DNA from: Myxococcales bacterium
Lineage (GTDB): Bacteria; Myxococcota_A; UBA9160; UBA4427
DNA length: 57,794 bases
Assembly: GCA_012959805.1 (NCBI GenBank)
Contig: DUCN01000125.1
Coordinates: forward strand, 1 to 57,794
Direction of reading: 5' to 3'
Below the pieces are notes generated by a model, which had not been told where the DNA came from, did no database searches, and saw only the letters and a list, made by a program, of their open reading frames with translations. Positions 1 through 7,889 of the stretch are shown one piece after another; within the stretch, counting starts at the first letter, position 1; each line of letters opens with the position of its first letter. The position numbers were made by a program, and so were the translations under genes.

Positions 1-72
1 AATGTTCCCGACTGCTTCTGCAGCCTTCAAGATTCCGATGATTTGCTCCTCTGAGAAGCGTGCTCGCTTCAT
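1..72 (-). CDS. IS3-family transposase OrfA, N-terminal part (cut by window edge)
   Basis: Translating the minus strand from the ATG at 72 gives 24 residues running off the window. They begin MKRARFSEEQIIGILK, the standard opening of IS3-family OrfA proteins, whose N-terminus is a helix-turn-helix that binds the element's inverted repeats. OrfA normally works with a frameshifted OrfAB product carrying the DDE integrase core, which would lie outside the window. The element end should lie within roughly 100 bases to the right of the start codon, but I could not fix its inverted repeat. The decayed PEP-CTERM tail just beyond is consistent with insertion into that gene. Confidence 0.8.
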   Translation of the reverse strand, partial: MKRARFSEEQIIGILKAAEAVGNI

Positions 73-202
73 CCGTGCCTCCTGTCGCGTTCGAAAAGGC
101 TAACTCAGAGGCTGGTACCAGTATGGAGGGGCCGGCCAGCGGATCTCTCGGACAGCCGCCTCACTCGTTTGCTTCTTCTGGTTCGTCATCTCGACACGCT
201 CC

Positions 203-415
203 TTGGGATCACAGACCCCGGAATGTGTCTCTTGGCTTAGGAGGGTCGGGAGTCCACTTCCTGCTGACGGGATACATGATACCGCTGTGGAAGTCGTGTT
301 AGGCGATAATGTGTACGCCGTTTGGAATGTCGTCCCCGAACCCTCCACCGCGCTCCTTGTGGGCCTCGGCCTCACCGGCCTTTCGTTGGCGGGACGTACG
401 TCGATACCCGCTTAG
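203..415 (+). pseudogene. C-terminal remnant of a PEP-CTERM sorted protein
   Basis: The last 25 or so codons before the TAG at 413-415 read VVPEPSTALLVGLGLTGLS followed by LAGR. This is a PEP-CTERM sorting signal: a VPEPS motif, a hydrophobic stretch and an arginine-containing end. Such tails direct secreted proteins of Gram-negative biofilm formers to an exosortase for processing. Only a short upstream stretch is open, with no signal peptide and no convincing start, and an IS3 element begins about 130 bases upstream. I therefore read it as the 3' stub of a larger gene cut by the insertion. No exosortase gene is in the window. Confidence 0.65.
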
Positions 416-574
416 TCCCGGTCGCTGACATGGTGCCGCCAAACCAGCGATTACAGCCAATTTGAGCAACGAATCTAAGCTATGGTCGTCATTAGGTCGT
501 CAAGTCGACATGGCAGTACACAGCGAAGCGTATATCTGTTTCATCTAACCGATTGAAACTGCGGAGTTTTGGAG

Positions 575-651
575 TGGTGCGCCGGGCAGGAGTCGAACCT
601 GCGACCCTCAGGTTCGAAGCCTGATGCTCTATCCAGCTGAGCTACCGGCGC
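575..651 (-). tRNA. tRNA-Arg (anticodon UCG)
   Basis: The minus strand folds as a full tRNA. The acceptor stem is GCGCCGG paired with CCGGCGC, the D arm is GCTCAGCTGGATAGAGC, and the anticodon stem TCAGG/CCTGA carries the loop CTTCGAA with anticodon TCG. The T arm is GCAGG-TTCGACT-CCTGC. The discriminator is A and the 3' CCA is encoded (575-577). It decodes CGA arginine codons. It stands alone between the PEP-CTERM stub and the outer-membrane protein gene; no integrase or duplicated tRNA end is seen beside it. Confidence 0.95.
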
Positions 652-780
652 ACGGAAGGTGGTTGGGGCAACCGCGGTGGACGCGGCAATCTGAGGGTGG
701 GCGGAAGCTAGCAGAGTCGTGCGGAAACGTCTGCGGTTCGCCCAGGGTGGATGGTGGCTTTTGTTGGGGTTTGCGGTTGG

Positions 781-1560
781 TCAGAACTTGTACCGGATTG
801 CGACGAAGGTCTCGTGTGAATCGAATTCGGCGTGGAGGCGCGCAGAAGCAACGGGTCCGCCGGCCGTGCCGGTCGTGACCACGTCCGCAAAGAACTTGGG
901 GTTCGTTGTGGCGATGTATCGATATCCCAGGGCGACGTCGATGACGTCGTTGACTGGGACGGTTCCGCCGACCATGAGGGACCAGACGAAAACGGCGTCT
1001 TCGCCATCGACGTCCAGGATGTCGTTCGCGTTGTGAGCGTCGAGCCTGCTGAGGCCCCATCCGATTCCAGCTCCGGCGTAGGGGATGATGCCGATACCGA
1101 GGTCGTAGTCAATATAGGTGTTGGCCATGGCTGTGAGGAGCGAATATTGTCCCCGTGCTTTGCCGGCTTCACCTTGGAGGGATATGTCACCGACTTCGGA
1201 TTGCCGGTAACCGAGTTGAAGCTCGGTTCGGATGAACTTGTGGATGCGCATTCCGATCGCGCCGCCGACGTTGAATCCGAGATCAGGGTTCACGCGGCCC
1301 GTCAGGTTGGGGCCAGGAAGACCCTTGGCAGTGAGATCTTCGTTTCCGAAATACGATTCCCCAACGCTGTATTCGACGTAGATCTCGTTGTGACCGCCCG
1401 CGTCTGTGGAATCTGCCGCTGCGAATGTCGGCGAGGTCAGCATGAAGACCAAGACCAAGACCAAGAAGGCGACCGCGTAGCGGACGAGCGCTATGCGTGC
1501 TGGGCTCGATTCCGTCGCTGGTCGATTGGTCGATCCGGTTTCAGTTCCATGTGAAGTCAC
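781..1560 (-). CDS. outer-membrane beta-barrel protein (OmpA/Omp25-like barrel)
   Basis: A 259-residue protein. A long N-region is followed by a hydrophobic segment (about residues 22-45) ending at a plausible signal peptidase site after TFA. The rest alternates polar and aromatic residues in short strands with many glycines, and the chain ends in RYKF, with the C-terminal phenylalanine typical of barrel proteins recognised by the BAM complex. Size fits an 8-stranded barrel of the Omp25/OmpW kind. The start is a GTG with an AGGAG about seven bases upstream. It is monocistronic. Its ligand or pore function cannot be deduced. Confidence 0.8.
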   Translation of the reverse strand: MTSHGTETGSTNRPATESSPARIALVRYAVAFLVLVLVFMLTSPTFAAADSTDAGGHNEIYVEYSVGESYFGNEDLTAKGLPGPNLTGRVNPDLGFNVGGAIGMRIHKFIRTELQLGYRQSEVGDISLQGEAGKARGQYSLLTAMANTYIDYDLGIGIIPYAGAGIGWGLSRLDAHNANDILDVDGEDAVFVWSLMVGGTVPVNDVIDVALGYRYIATTNPKFFADVVTTGTAGGPVASARLHAEFDSHETFVAIRYKF

Positions 1561-1894
1561 GCGGGTCTCCTTGTTGTCGGCGCTAGTCGGACAGGCTCAG
1601 TCGCTACGGTCAAGTTCAAGCCCGGGAGCACGGACATTTCGAATACATCTTCAACGACTGGCTCCCATGAGATACTGATATGCTGCGTCTGTTGTCACCG
1701 GTGTTGTCACCGGAGCGATCAGCTTCGTTCGGTCCGGCGTAGAAAAAAACTCGATAGTTGACTGAGTGCACGCGCGTTCTGGGCCGCGAAATCTGACTTG
1801 ATTGGTGTGAATCGAAGATAGCTCGCGGGTCTTGAAAATCAAACAACGGATCGCGCGACTCGTTCTTTAGCGGGAGCGCGATACCCTTCGATCA
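1561..1894. other. intergenic region with a 12-bp tandem duplication
   Basis: This divergent gap separates the outer-membrane protein gene from the secernin-like gene and must hold both promoters. The only notable structure is a tandem pair of 12-mers, GTTGTCACCGGT at 1691-1702 and GTTGTCACCGGA at 1703-1714, which could be a direct-repeat operator or a chance duplication. No convincing coding frame or RNA was recognised. Confidence 0.5.
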
Positions 1895-3190
1895 ATGTGT
1901 GATTCTCTCGTCGCGCGAGGCCCGCGGACCGTCGATGGTTCAACGCTCTTTGCTAAAAACAGTGACCGTCGCGGCCGTGAAGAACAGCCCTTCGTTCAGT
2001 TTTCCGAAGCCTTGTATCCACGGGGCTCCCGCTTGCGCTGCAGCCATATCGAGATCGATCAGGTGCCCGAAACGTATCGGGTCATGGGCCATTCTCCGGT
2101 GTGGTGCTGGGGCTTCGAGCAGGGTGTCAACGAGCATGGTGTCGCGATCGGCAATCATGCGACGTGGTCGCGAGAAGCACTCGAGCCAACACTCGGGCTG
2201 ATCGGAATGGATCTGGTTAGGCTCGGATTGGAGCGCGGTCGGGATGCGCGTGAAGCACTCGAAGTCATCGCGTCGCTTCTCGAGTCCCACGGACAGGGCG
2301 GCTCGGCGTTTTCGAACGAGGGCGACGAGGGGTACCAGAATAGTTTTGTGATCGCGGATGGTCGTTCGGCTTGGGTGCTCGAGACGACAGCGCGTTCCTG
2401 GGCCGCGCGCTCGGTCGATGGCGCGGGACTAACGAACGCTCTTACGTTAGGCGCGGATTGGCAGATAGGCTCTCGGGATCTGGAGCGGACGGCGCTCGCA
2501 GAGGGCTATTGGATGCGGAAGAGCCGGCTGGATTTCAAGGCGGCATACAGTCTTGAGGGGTGGCCGTCGTTCTTGACTGAGCGACGGCAGGAGGCTTCAC
2601 TTGCGCGGTTAGACGGTTTGCCGCTCTCCCTTGGCGATTTGAAGTCGTGGCTGCGTGATCATGGCAGCGGCGAGGGTCCGCCAGAAGCGAGTCGACAGGT
2701 CGAGGATCCGGATCGCTATAGCGTTTGTATGCATGCGGATCCGACGTCGATGACGACGGCGAGTATCGTTATGCGTTTGCCAGAGGATCTTTCTGCTGTG
2801 GAGCCGTGGCCGGTCTGGATTTCCTTTGCGACGCCCTGTACCGGGATATTTGTGCCGGTCTATCTGGAGGGTGTGATTCCGCCAGAGTTAGCCTCGGCGG
2901 GAAAGCCGGCCTCGGGATTTAGCGGAAGCGATGCGTCCGTATGGTGCGCGATGAGGGCTCTGCAGGAGAAGGCGACGAAGGATTTCACTCGCGCGCTCCC
3001 GATCATCCAGAAGCGATGGGTCGAAGTGGAGAGGCAGATCGAAGCCGATCGTGTCGAAGTTGAAGGCGAGGCGAGGAGCTTCCATAGGGCAGGCGCTTCC
3101 GATCGCGCGGCGGCCGCCCTCACTCAGTTCATGGGGACAAATGCGAGACGAGTTCTCGAGACGGCAGAGAAACTTCTCGAAGAAATCTGA
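1895..3190 (+). CDS. secernin / peptidase C69-type Ntn hydrolase
   Basis: A 431-residue protein starting MCDSLVA. Loss of Met1 would expose Cys2 as the N-terminal nucleophile, as in C69 dipeptidases and secernins. The conserved FAKNSDR (residues 19-25) and the block around WCWGFEQGVNEHGVAIGNH (about 70-88) match the secernin branch, as does the length. C69 enzymes are cytoplasmic amidohydrolases that cleave dipeptides or related amide bonds; bacterial secernins have no firmly assigned substrate. There is no signal peptide. The gene ends seven bases from the convergent XRE gene. The family call is strong, the substrate unknown. Confidence 0.88.
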   Translation: MCDSLVARGPRTVDGSTLFAKNSDRRGREEQPFVQFSEALYPRGSRLRCSHIEIDQVPETYRVMGHSPVWCWGFEQGVNEHGVAIGNHATWSREALEPTLGLIGMDLVRLGLERGRDAREALEVIASLLESHGQGGSAFSNEGDEGYQNSFVIADGRSAWVLETTARSWAARSVDGAGLTNALTLGADWQIGSRDLERTALAEGYWMRKSRLDFKAAYSLEGWPSFLTERRQEASLARLDGLPLSLGDLKSWLRDHGSGEGPPEASRQVEDPDRYSVCMHADPTSMTTASIVMRLPEDLSAVEPWPVWISFATPCTGIFVPVYLEGVIPPELASAGKPASGFSGSDASVWCAMRALQEKATKDFTRALPIIQKRWVEVERQIEADRVEVEGEARSFHRAGASDRAAAALTQFMGTNARRVLETAEKLLEEI

Positions 3191-3196
3191 TCCGTG

Positions 3197-3439
3197 TTAT
3201 GCGATTTGGGCTTCGCGTACCGGCGCGGCGACCTTGCGGATGCTTCGACCGCGGACGAAATATTCGTCTCTCATTTCCCACGGAACGCCAAGGGCGTTCA
3301 TGATGTGTCGCTTGGTTGCTTGGCGACAGGCGCGTCCTTTTTCGACGGCGTGAATGGTTCGGGGCGAAACATTGGCGCGCTTCGCGAGGTCATTCTGGGT
3401 CCAGCCGAGGGCTTGGCGGGCAGCGCGGATGCGGTTCAT
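3197..3439 (-). CDS. small XRE-family DNA-binding protein
   Basis: An 80-residue protein made almost entirely of one Cro/C1-type helix-turn-helix (about residues 4-60). The recognition region WTQNDLAKRANVSPRTI is followed by HAVEKGRA, the usual XRE pattern. A short basic tail follows. It is the size of a stand-alone repressor or phage-type regulator. It converges on the secernin gene with a seven-base gap. No toxin-like partner lies on the same strand. The 295 bases upstream (3440-3734) hold its promoter and nothing else recognisable. Confidence 0.82.
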   Translation of the reverse strand: MNRIRAARQALGWTQNDLAKRANVSPRTIHAVEKGRACRQATKRHIMNALGVPWEMRDEYFVRGRSIRKVAAPVREAQIA

Positions 3440-3734
3440 TGGGGCAATTTCTCGGGTTTGGGGGCAGTAGGGAGTGTGATCACTTGTGGTCGAGGATAGC
3501 GCTGCTCACTCCATCCGGCGCCGGGAGTTTCCGCCAAGTAGTGGATTCCCAAGGGGCTTTTAGGGCTCCTAGTTGCGACTTCACCCGGGCACGAACGAGG
3601 CCCCGCAGGCGACCTATCTGGACGGCTTGTAGTGAACGGGTCGGATCGGGCCGAGGCTGGGTTTTGATCGAGCACCCCGGGCTGTCTCGCCTTTGGTTCG
3701 TGAGCCGGCAGAAGCGGACGGAGGAAATTGATCG

Positions 3735-4376
3735 ATGACGCCCGAATTACATTTGGCTTGCCGGGCCCGTCTTTTTCGTTTTGATTGTCGTCGAACTGTT
3801 GCTCGGTGCGAATACGGGCGTGTCGCATTACCGGGGCAACGATGCGATCAATCACATCAGCTCCGGCCTATTGATGCAGCTCAGCCAGCTCTTCAGCAAG
3901 GATCTGGTCGTCGGCGGTTATCTATTCTTGTTTGAGAATTCTCGCATGTTGGAGAGTGGGTGGTCTGCTTCCTTGGCGTAGATTTCGCCTACTACTGGTT
4001 TTATCGCTTGAGCCACGAAGTGAATTTTCTATGGGCGGGCCGCGTCGTTCATCATCAGAGCGAGGAGTTCAATCTCTCAGTCGCCCTTCGCCAGAGTACG
4101 CTTCAGCCAATATTCGGCACCTTCGAGAGGGAGGCAGAGGAGGTCGTTCATGGGATAACGACGCCCCTCGAGAGCTGGAATCCGGTCTGGGCGAATCTTC
4201 ATTATTGATTCGATCTCACTCGGACGGGCTTGGATTGGTCTGGAGCGAGGCGGCTCTGTCTTTTCAGGTTGGCGGAGTAGGGCTCGTTCTATGGGGCCTC
4301 GTGAATCTGGGTGGTCTCTTCTTGTTGGGCGGGCTGGCCTTCGTTCTTCGGCTGTCGGGCCTTAGCGGCGATTGAG
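3735..4376 (+). pseudogene. decayed sterol desaturase / fatty acid hydroxylase-family gene
   Basis: Three frames each carry part of one membrane di-iron hydroxylase. The first (about 3739-3945) encodes a hydrophobic segment and GANTGVSHYRGND. The second (about 3955-4205) encodes [17 protein letters not shown] and [18 protein letters not shown], which are His boxes one and two. It then jumps straight to [18 protein letters not shown] and [10 protein letters not shown], which in intact homologues follows the third His box (HHRVHHG-type). That box and its membrane segments are missing. A TGA at 4206-4208 stands where homologues have Trp, and a hydrophobic tail continues in another frame to 4376. 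An early frameshift also lies near 3737. Confidence 0.78.
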
Positions 4377-4454
4377 TGAAGGGTCCCTGCAACGCGATGG
4401 ATGGGCAAGCGGTCTAGCTCGTTTTTGTCCGCGACGGGTTCGCGCGAAGATCGC

Positions 4455-5960
4455 CTATCGGATCAGCCGATAGTCGCGAGGCTGGAACCGCCGCGTGCGG
4501 ACCGCGTATTCGGCGGCATAACCCGGATACAGGGAACGGTTCGAACCGTCCTTGGACAGATACCAGCTGTTGCATCCCGTGGACCAGACCATGTGCTTCA
4601 TGCGCCCTTGAAGGCCATCGTTGTAGTGATCCTGGACTTCCTTTCGGACGTCGACGTAGCGGATGCCTTCCTTTCGGATCTTCTTGATGGCAGAGACGGT
4701 ATGGTCCATCTGCGCTTCGGTGTAGACGAGGACGGAGGTATGGCCGGGTCCCGTGTTAGGCCCCATGAGGATGAACCAGTTTGGAAATCCGGCGATGGTC
4801 ATGCCCTTGTACGCGACCGCGCCGTCCTTCCATGCTTCGTCCAGACTTCGGTCACCCAATCCGGTGATCGGGAAGGGCGCGCTGGCCATGCCGAGTTCGA
4901 ATCCGGTCGCGATGATGATCGCATCGAGGGGTCGGAATTGGCCATCGCGGGTCTGTATGCCCGTGCTCTTGATCTCCTCGATCGGGTCGGTGACGAGTTC
5001 GACGTTTGGCTTTTCGAAGGACGACCAGTATTCGTCTGAGATCAAGATACGCTTGCAGCCGAACTGGAAATTTGGCCGGAGCTTTCGGCGAAGATCTGGG
5101 TCTTTCACCTGCGCACGCAAATGCATGAGCGAGCCCCGTTTGCCGACACTTGCGAGTCGCTGGTTGTCGAGAAAGACGATGGGGCCAAAGAGTTCGCTCA
5201 TCCAGTATGTGACGAAGCGGCTCGCGCGGAGCAGGATCGGGAAGCGGCCGAGCACACGCTTGAATCGCTCCGAGTAGACCTTGTCTCGTTTGGGGACCAC
5301 CCAGGCCGGGGTTCGCTGGTAGACGTCGAGCTGCTCGACCTGATCCACGATGGCGGGAACGACCTGGACGGCGCTCGCACCGGTTCCGATGACCGCCACT
5401 CGGCGTCCGGCCAAATTATATTCGTGATTCCAGCGTGCGGTATGGAAGATCTTGCCTGTAAACGTATGCAAACCCTTGATATCGGGGTTTGCTGGATCGA
5501 CGAGTCCCCCGGCACAAGAAACCACGACCCGTGCTGTGAAGGTTTCATCGTCGCCCGTCGTGAGCGTCCAGGTTCCGGCCGCTTCGTCGAAGCGCGCATC
5601 CACGATTTCAGTGTTGAATCGAATTTGTTTCCGAAGGTCCCATTTATGTGTGATGGACTTTAGGTAGTCGTAGATCTCGCCGGACTCGGCGAAGCGACGA
5701 CTCCAGTCGGGACTCTGCTCAAAAGACAGCGAATAGGCATGGGAAGGGACATCGCAGGCTGCACCCGGATAGGTGTTGTCACGCCAGGTTCCGCCGACAT
5801 CCGAGGCCCGCTCGAAGATGGTGAAGGAATCGATGCCCGCCTTCTTCAATTGAATGGCTGTGCCGAGTCCGGAAAATCCCGAGCCAATGATCGCAATTGG
5901 AAAATCAGCGGAGGCGCCAGAAGAAGAATTCGAGGCGTCTTGGGGAAGGGGATTACTCAT
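4455..5960 (-). CDS. flavin-containing / Baeyer-Villiger-type monooxygenase
   Basis: A 501-residue two-dinucleotide-domain enzyme that would use FAD and NADPH to insert oxygen into a ketone or oxidise a heteroatom. The FAD motif GSGFSG is at residues 26-31, the DVGGTWRDNTYPGAACD block at 54-70, and the NADPH motif GTGASA at 192-197. The BVMO fingerprint FxGxxxHTxxW occurs as F167-G169-H173-T174-W177, with Asn178 where many have Pro or Asp. It overlaps its upstream TetR gene by ATGA, so the two form one operon in which the regulator probably senses the substrate. Substrate unknown; cyclic or steroid ketones are typical of the family. Confidence 0.9.
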   Translation of the reverse strand: MSNPLPQDASNSSSGASADFPIAIIGSGFSGLGTAIQLKKAGIDSFTIFERASDVGGTWRDNTYPGAACDVPSHAYSLSFEQSPDWSRRFAESGEIYDYLKSITHKWDLRKQIRFNTEIVDARFDEAAGTWTLTTGDDETFTARVVVSCAGGLVDPANPDIKGLHTFTGKIFHTARWNHEYNLAGRRVAVIGTGASAVQVVPAIVDQVEQLDVYQRTPAWVVPKRDKVYSERFKRVLGRFPILLRASRFVTYWMSELFGPIVFLDNQRLASVGKRGSLMHLRAQVKDPDLRRKLRPNFQFGCKRILISDEYWSSFEKPNVELVTDPIEEIKSTGIQTRDGQFRPLDAIIIATGFELGMASAPFPITGLGDRSLDEAWKDGAVAYKGMTIAGFPNWFILMGPNTGPGHTSVLVYTEAQMDHTVSAIKKIRKEGIRYVDVRKEVQDHYNDGLQGRMKHMVWSTGCNSWYLSKDGSNRSLYPGYAAEYAVRTRRFQPRDYRLIR

Positions 5961-6619
5961 GGGGTATCTCTTTTCACTAGTCCGTACTGAACGAAGTTAA
6001 GGTAGGTCGCAACGACGGCTTCGTCGCCGGGGTAGGGACGGCCGTCGACGCATTCGATCATCTGATCGAGGAAATAACGTGTGCCTATGATGAAGTGAGC
6101 CAGGCTGGCGACTTCATCGGATTCCATATGTCGAATCTCTTTGGCTGCGATAGCGGCTTCGAGACTCTCGCGGATGAGGCTCAGCCAGGCGGCCAGGCTT
6201 TCTTTATAGAGCTCGGGACGATGCAGCCGGACTTCTTCAGCGAGCCGGATATAGGCGGGGTTGCGTCGCACATACGCGAGGTGAGCGCGAACGGTTGTTT
6301 CGAGACTCGAGTAGACGTTAGGCGTGCCGTGGATCGCATTCTCGATCATGAGGAGCGCATCCTGTTGGACCCATTCCATCAACTCATGTAGCAGATTGTC
6401 TCGGGAGCCGAAGTGGTAGTGGAGATTGCCGACCGCCACGCCGGCACGTTCTGCGATGGTCGCGACGGCTGCGCGATGGAGGCCGACCTCGCCGGCGACT
6501 TCGAAGGCCGCGGTTAGAATCTTTTCCCGGGTCTGGGCAGATTTGGCATAGGGCCCGCGCTTTCCCGAGGCCGAGAAAGTGCTGGATGCCGAGCGGACGT
6601 CGTCGTCGGCACGGTCCAA
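5957..6619 (-). CDS. TetR-family regulator of the flavin monooxygenase
   Basis: A 220-residue protein with an N-terminal TetR helix-turn-helix at about residues 26-70; VATIAERAGVAVGNLHYHF is the recognition helix signature. An all-helical ligand domain follows. An approximately 25-residue polar leader precedes the DNA-binding domain. Its stop overlaps the monooxygenase start (ATGA), indicating translational coupling. A perfect 8-bp inverted repeat lies 55 bases upstream of the start (6675-6694) and is a good candidate for autoregulation. Confidence 0.9.
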   Translation of the reverse strand: MDRADDDVRSASSTFSASGKRGPYAKSAQTREKILTAAFEVAGEVGLHRAAVATIAERAGVAVGNLHYHFGSRDNLLHELMEWVQQDALLMIENAIHGTPNVYSSLETTVRAHLAYVRRNPAYIRLAEEVRLHRPELYKESLAAWLSLIRESLEAAIAAKEIRHMESDEVASLAHFIIGTRYFLDQMIECVDGRPYPGDEAVVATYLNFVQYGLVKRDTP

Positions 6620-6674
6620 TTTGCGCTTGGGGGGTGCGAGATCGGGCAGGGGAGGGTTTCCGGGGTGATTGGAT

Positions 6675-6694
6675 TATTGAATTTAGATTCAATA
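6675..6694. promoter_or_regulatory. 20-bp palindrome upstream of TetR gene (candidate operator)
   Basis: TATTGAAT-TTAG-ATTCAATA is a perfect inverted repeat of 8-bp arms around a 4-base centre, in an AT-rich island 55 bases before the TetR start at 6619. TetR dimers bind palindromes of this size, usually overlapping their own promoter. Assignment to this regulator is inference from position. Confidence 0.5.
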
Positions 6695-6823
6695 TTCAGA
6701 ATTGTCAATTCCGATCTTCGAACCATGCCAACGGACAGCCTCGCCAGCCCTCCGATCGGTCTCACCAGGATTGGAGCCAGAGTGGTTCTGCGATTATAGA
6801 GATCTGGTCGTTGACCGGGTAGG

Positions 6824-7024
6824 TCACCGGATAGATGCCTTCCCCGGATCGTTTTCGCTCTCGGACACCGGGGCGGTATCGAAAAGAATGGCGCCGGGTT
6901 CGAGCTGTTCGGGTTCGGGGCAGGACGGCGGCCACCCGCCGGACGACGAGCATGCGTCGCGAGACGAAGCCCAGGCGAGAAGGGCAACGAGCATGAGAAT
7001 CAGGATTGATCGTCGGCGAGTCAT
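6824..7024 (-). CDS. possible small lipoprotein or secreted peptide (uncertain)
   Basis: A 66-codon frame starting MTRRRSILILMLVALLAW has a positively charged start and a hydrophobic core, then a Cys (residue 25) and a Pro-rich polar stretch. It resembles a short exported protein, but the lipobox is poor. A one-base shift near 6840 would extend it to IYPVTYPVNDQISII and end at 6762, which hints at a frameshift. It is divergent from the efflux-operon TetR gene. I do not recognise a family, and it may not be real. Confidence 0.3.
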   Translation of the reverse strand: MTRRRSILILMLVALLAWASSRDACSSSGGWPPSCPEPEQLEPGAILFDTAPVSESENDPGKASIR

Positions 7025-7112
7025 TGAGATTTGCTCTACTGCCTGGAATTTCGGTGCAATTCTGCTAATTTTTGCAGTGAGTTTAACGGCGTTACATTCC
7101 TTTCAACCCGTT

Positions 7113-7187
7113 ATCTCTAATCATTTTGAACAGATAGAGATCACAGCAAGTCGCCCGCTTGTTGATCCAGCCTCGCCGGTCACCGGC
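7113..7187 (+). promoter_or_regulatory. two inverted repeats upstream of the efflux operon
   Basis: ATCTCTA (7113-7119) and its complement TAGAGAT (7135-7141) form 7-bp arms around 15 bases. A second perfect palindrome, GCCGGT-C-ACCGGC, is at 7175-7187. Both lie in the 218-base gap before the TetR start at 7243. Either could be the operator of the TetR-HlyD-RND operon; the compact GC palindrome resembles known TetR half-site geometry better. Function inferred from position. Confidence 0.4.
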
Positions 7188-7242
7188 AGTCTTCGGGTCG
7201 CATCGAAGGCCGGGCGCCTGTCTGGAAATACGGAGTTCCAAT

Positions 7243-7884
7243 ATGTCCCTGCACGCTGCCGAAGAGCGACGAAGCGCGAGTCGGGCCGAGACGCGTGGCG
7301 TCATTCTCGATGCGACGGAAGAACTGCTTCTTTCGGTCGGGGTGCGCGGGTTCTCTGTTCGGAAGTTGGTGGATCAATGTGGCTACAGCGCGCCGACGAT
7401 CTATCACCATTTCAGTGACAAGGATGGACTGATCGATGCGCTGCTCGAGCAGCGCCTAACATCTTTAGCGAGTGATCTCAAGCGAGTTCCCCTGGTTGAG
7501 GATCCCGTCGAGAATCTCCGTTCGTTGAGCCGAGCCTTTGCGCAATTCGGCCTGCGAAATCCGACCCATTATCAGCTTCTCATGCAGGTCCGCGAGCACG
7601 ACGATCGCATGATCGAGTCAGCGGAGGAAGCGCGACGGCTGATGGAGACACCGGCGGAACGGATCGATGAACGCAAGTGGATCATCTTTGGGGACCTCGA
7701 ATCTTTTCGCCAGGCGATCTGGACCATGGTTCACGGAATCGTGTCGATGCATGCACTTCGCCCGGATGTCGAATGGAGAGAGGATCTATTGGATCGCAGT
7801 ATCGAAGGAATTATCCGCGGTTGGCTCATGCCCGAGAGCGCTCGAACGCTCGGCCCCTGCGAGCAGCTAGGTCAAGAGGAGTAG
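7243..7884 (+). CDS. TetR-family repressor of the RND efflux operon
   Basis: A 213-residue protein. The N-terminal TetR domain (about residues 14-62) has the recognition segment VRKLVDQCGYSAPTIYHHF. The helical C-terminal domain contains MVHGIVSMH, seen in TetR proteins with a TetR_C-type ligand domain. I chose the ATG at 7243 because GGAG sits seven bases before it; the frame is open further upstream without a good ribosome site. It is first in an operon with the HlyD and RND genes; the next start lies five bases after its stop. Pump operons of this type are usually repressed by their own TetR until a toxic ligand binds. Confidence 0.9.
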   Translation: MSLHAAEERRSASRAETRGVILDATEELLLSVGVRGFSVRKLVDQCGYSAPTIYHHFSDKDGLIDALLEQRLTSLASDLKRVPLVEDPVENLRSLSRAFAQFGLRNPTHYQLLMQVREHDDRMIESAEEARRLMETPAERIDERKWIIFGDLESFRQAIWTMVHGIVSMHALRPDVEWREDLLDRSIEGIIRGWLMPESARTLGPCEQLGQEE

Positions 7885-7889
7885 AGAAG

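Noticed and set aside
575..651. tRNA-Arg as an island integration site
   Set aside because: No integrase gene and no duplicated tRNA 3' end within the window.
3197..3439. XRE protein as antitoxin of a toxin-antitoxin pair
   Set aside because: No small toxin-like gene lies on the same strand next to it.
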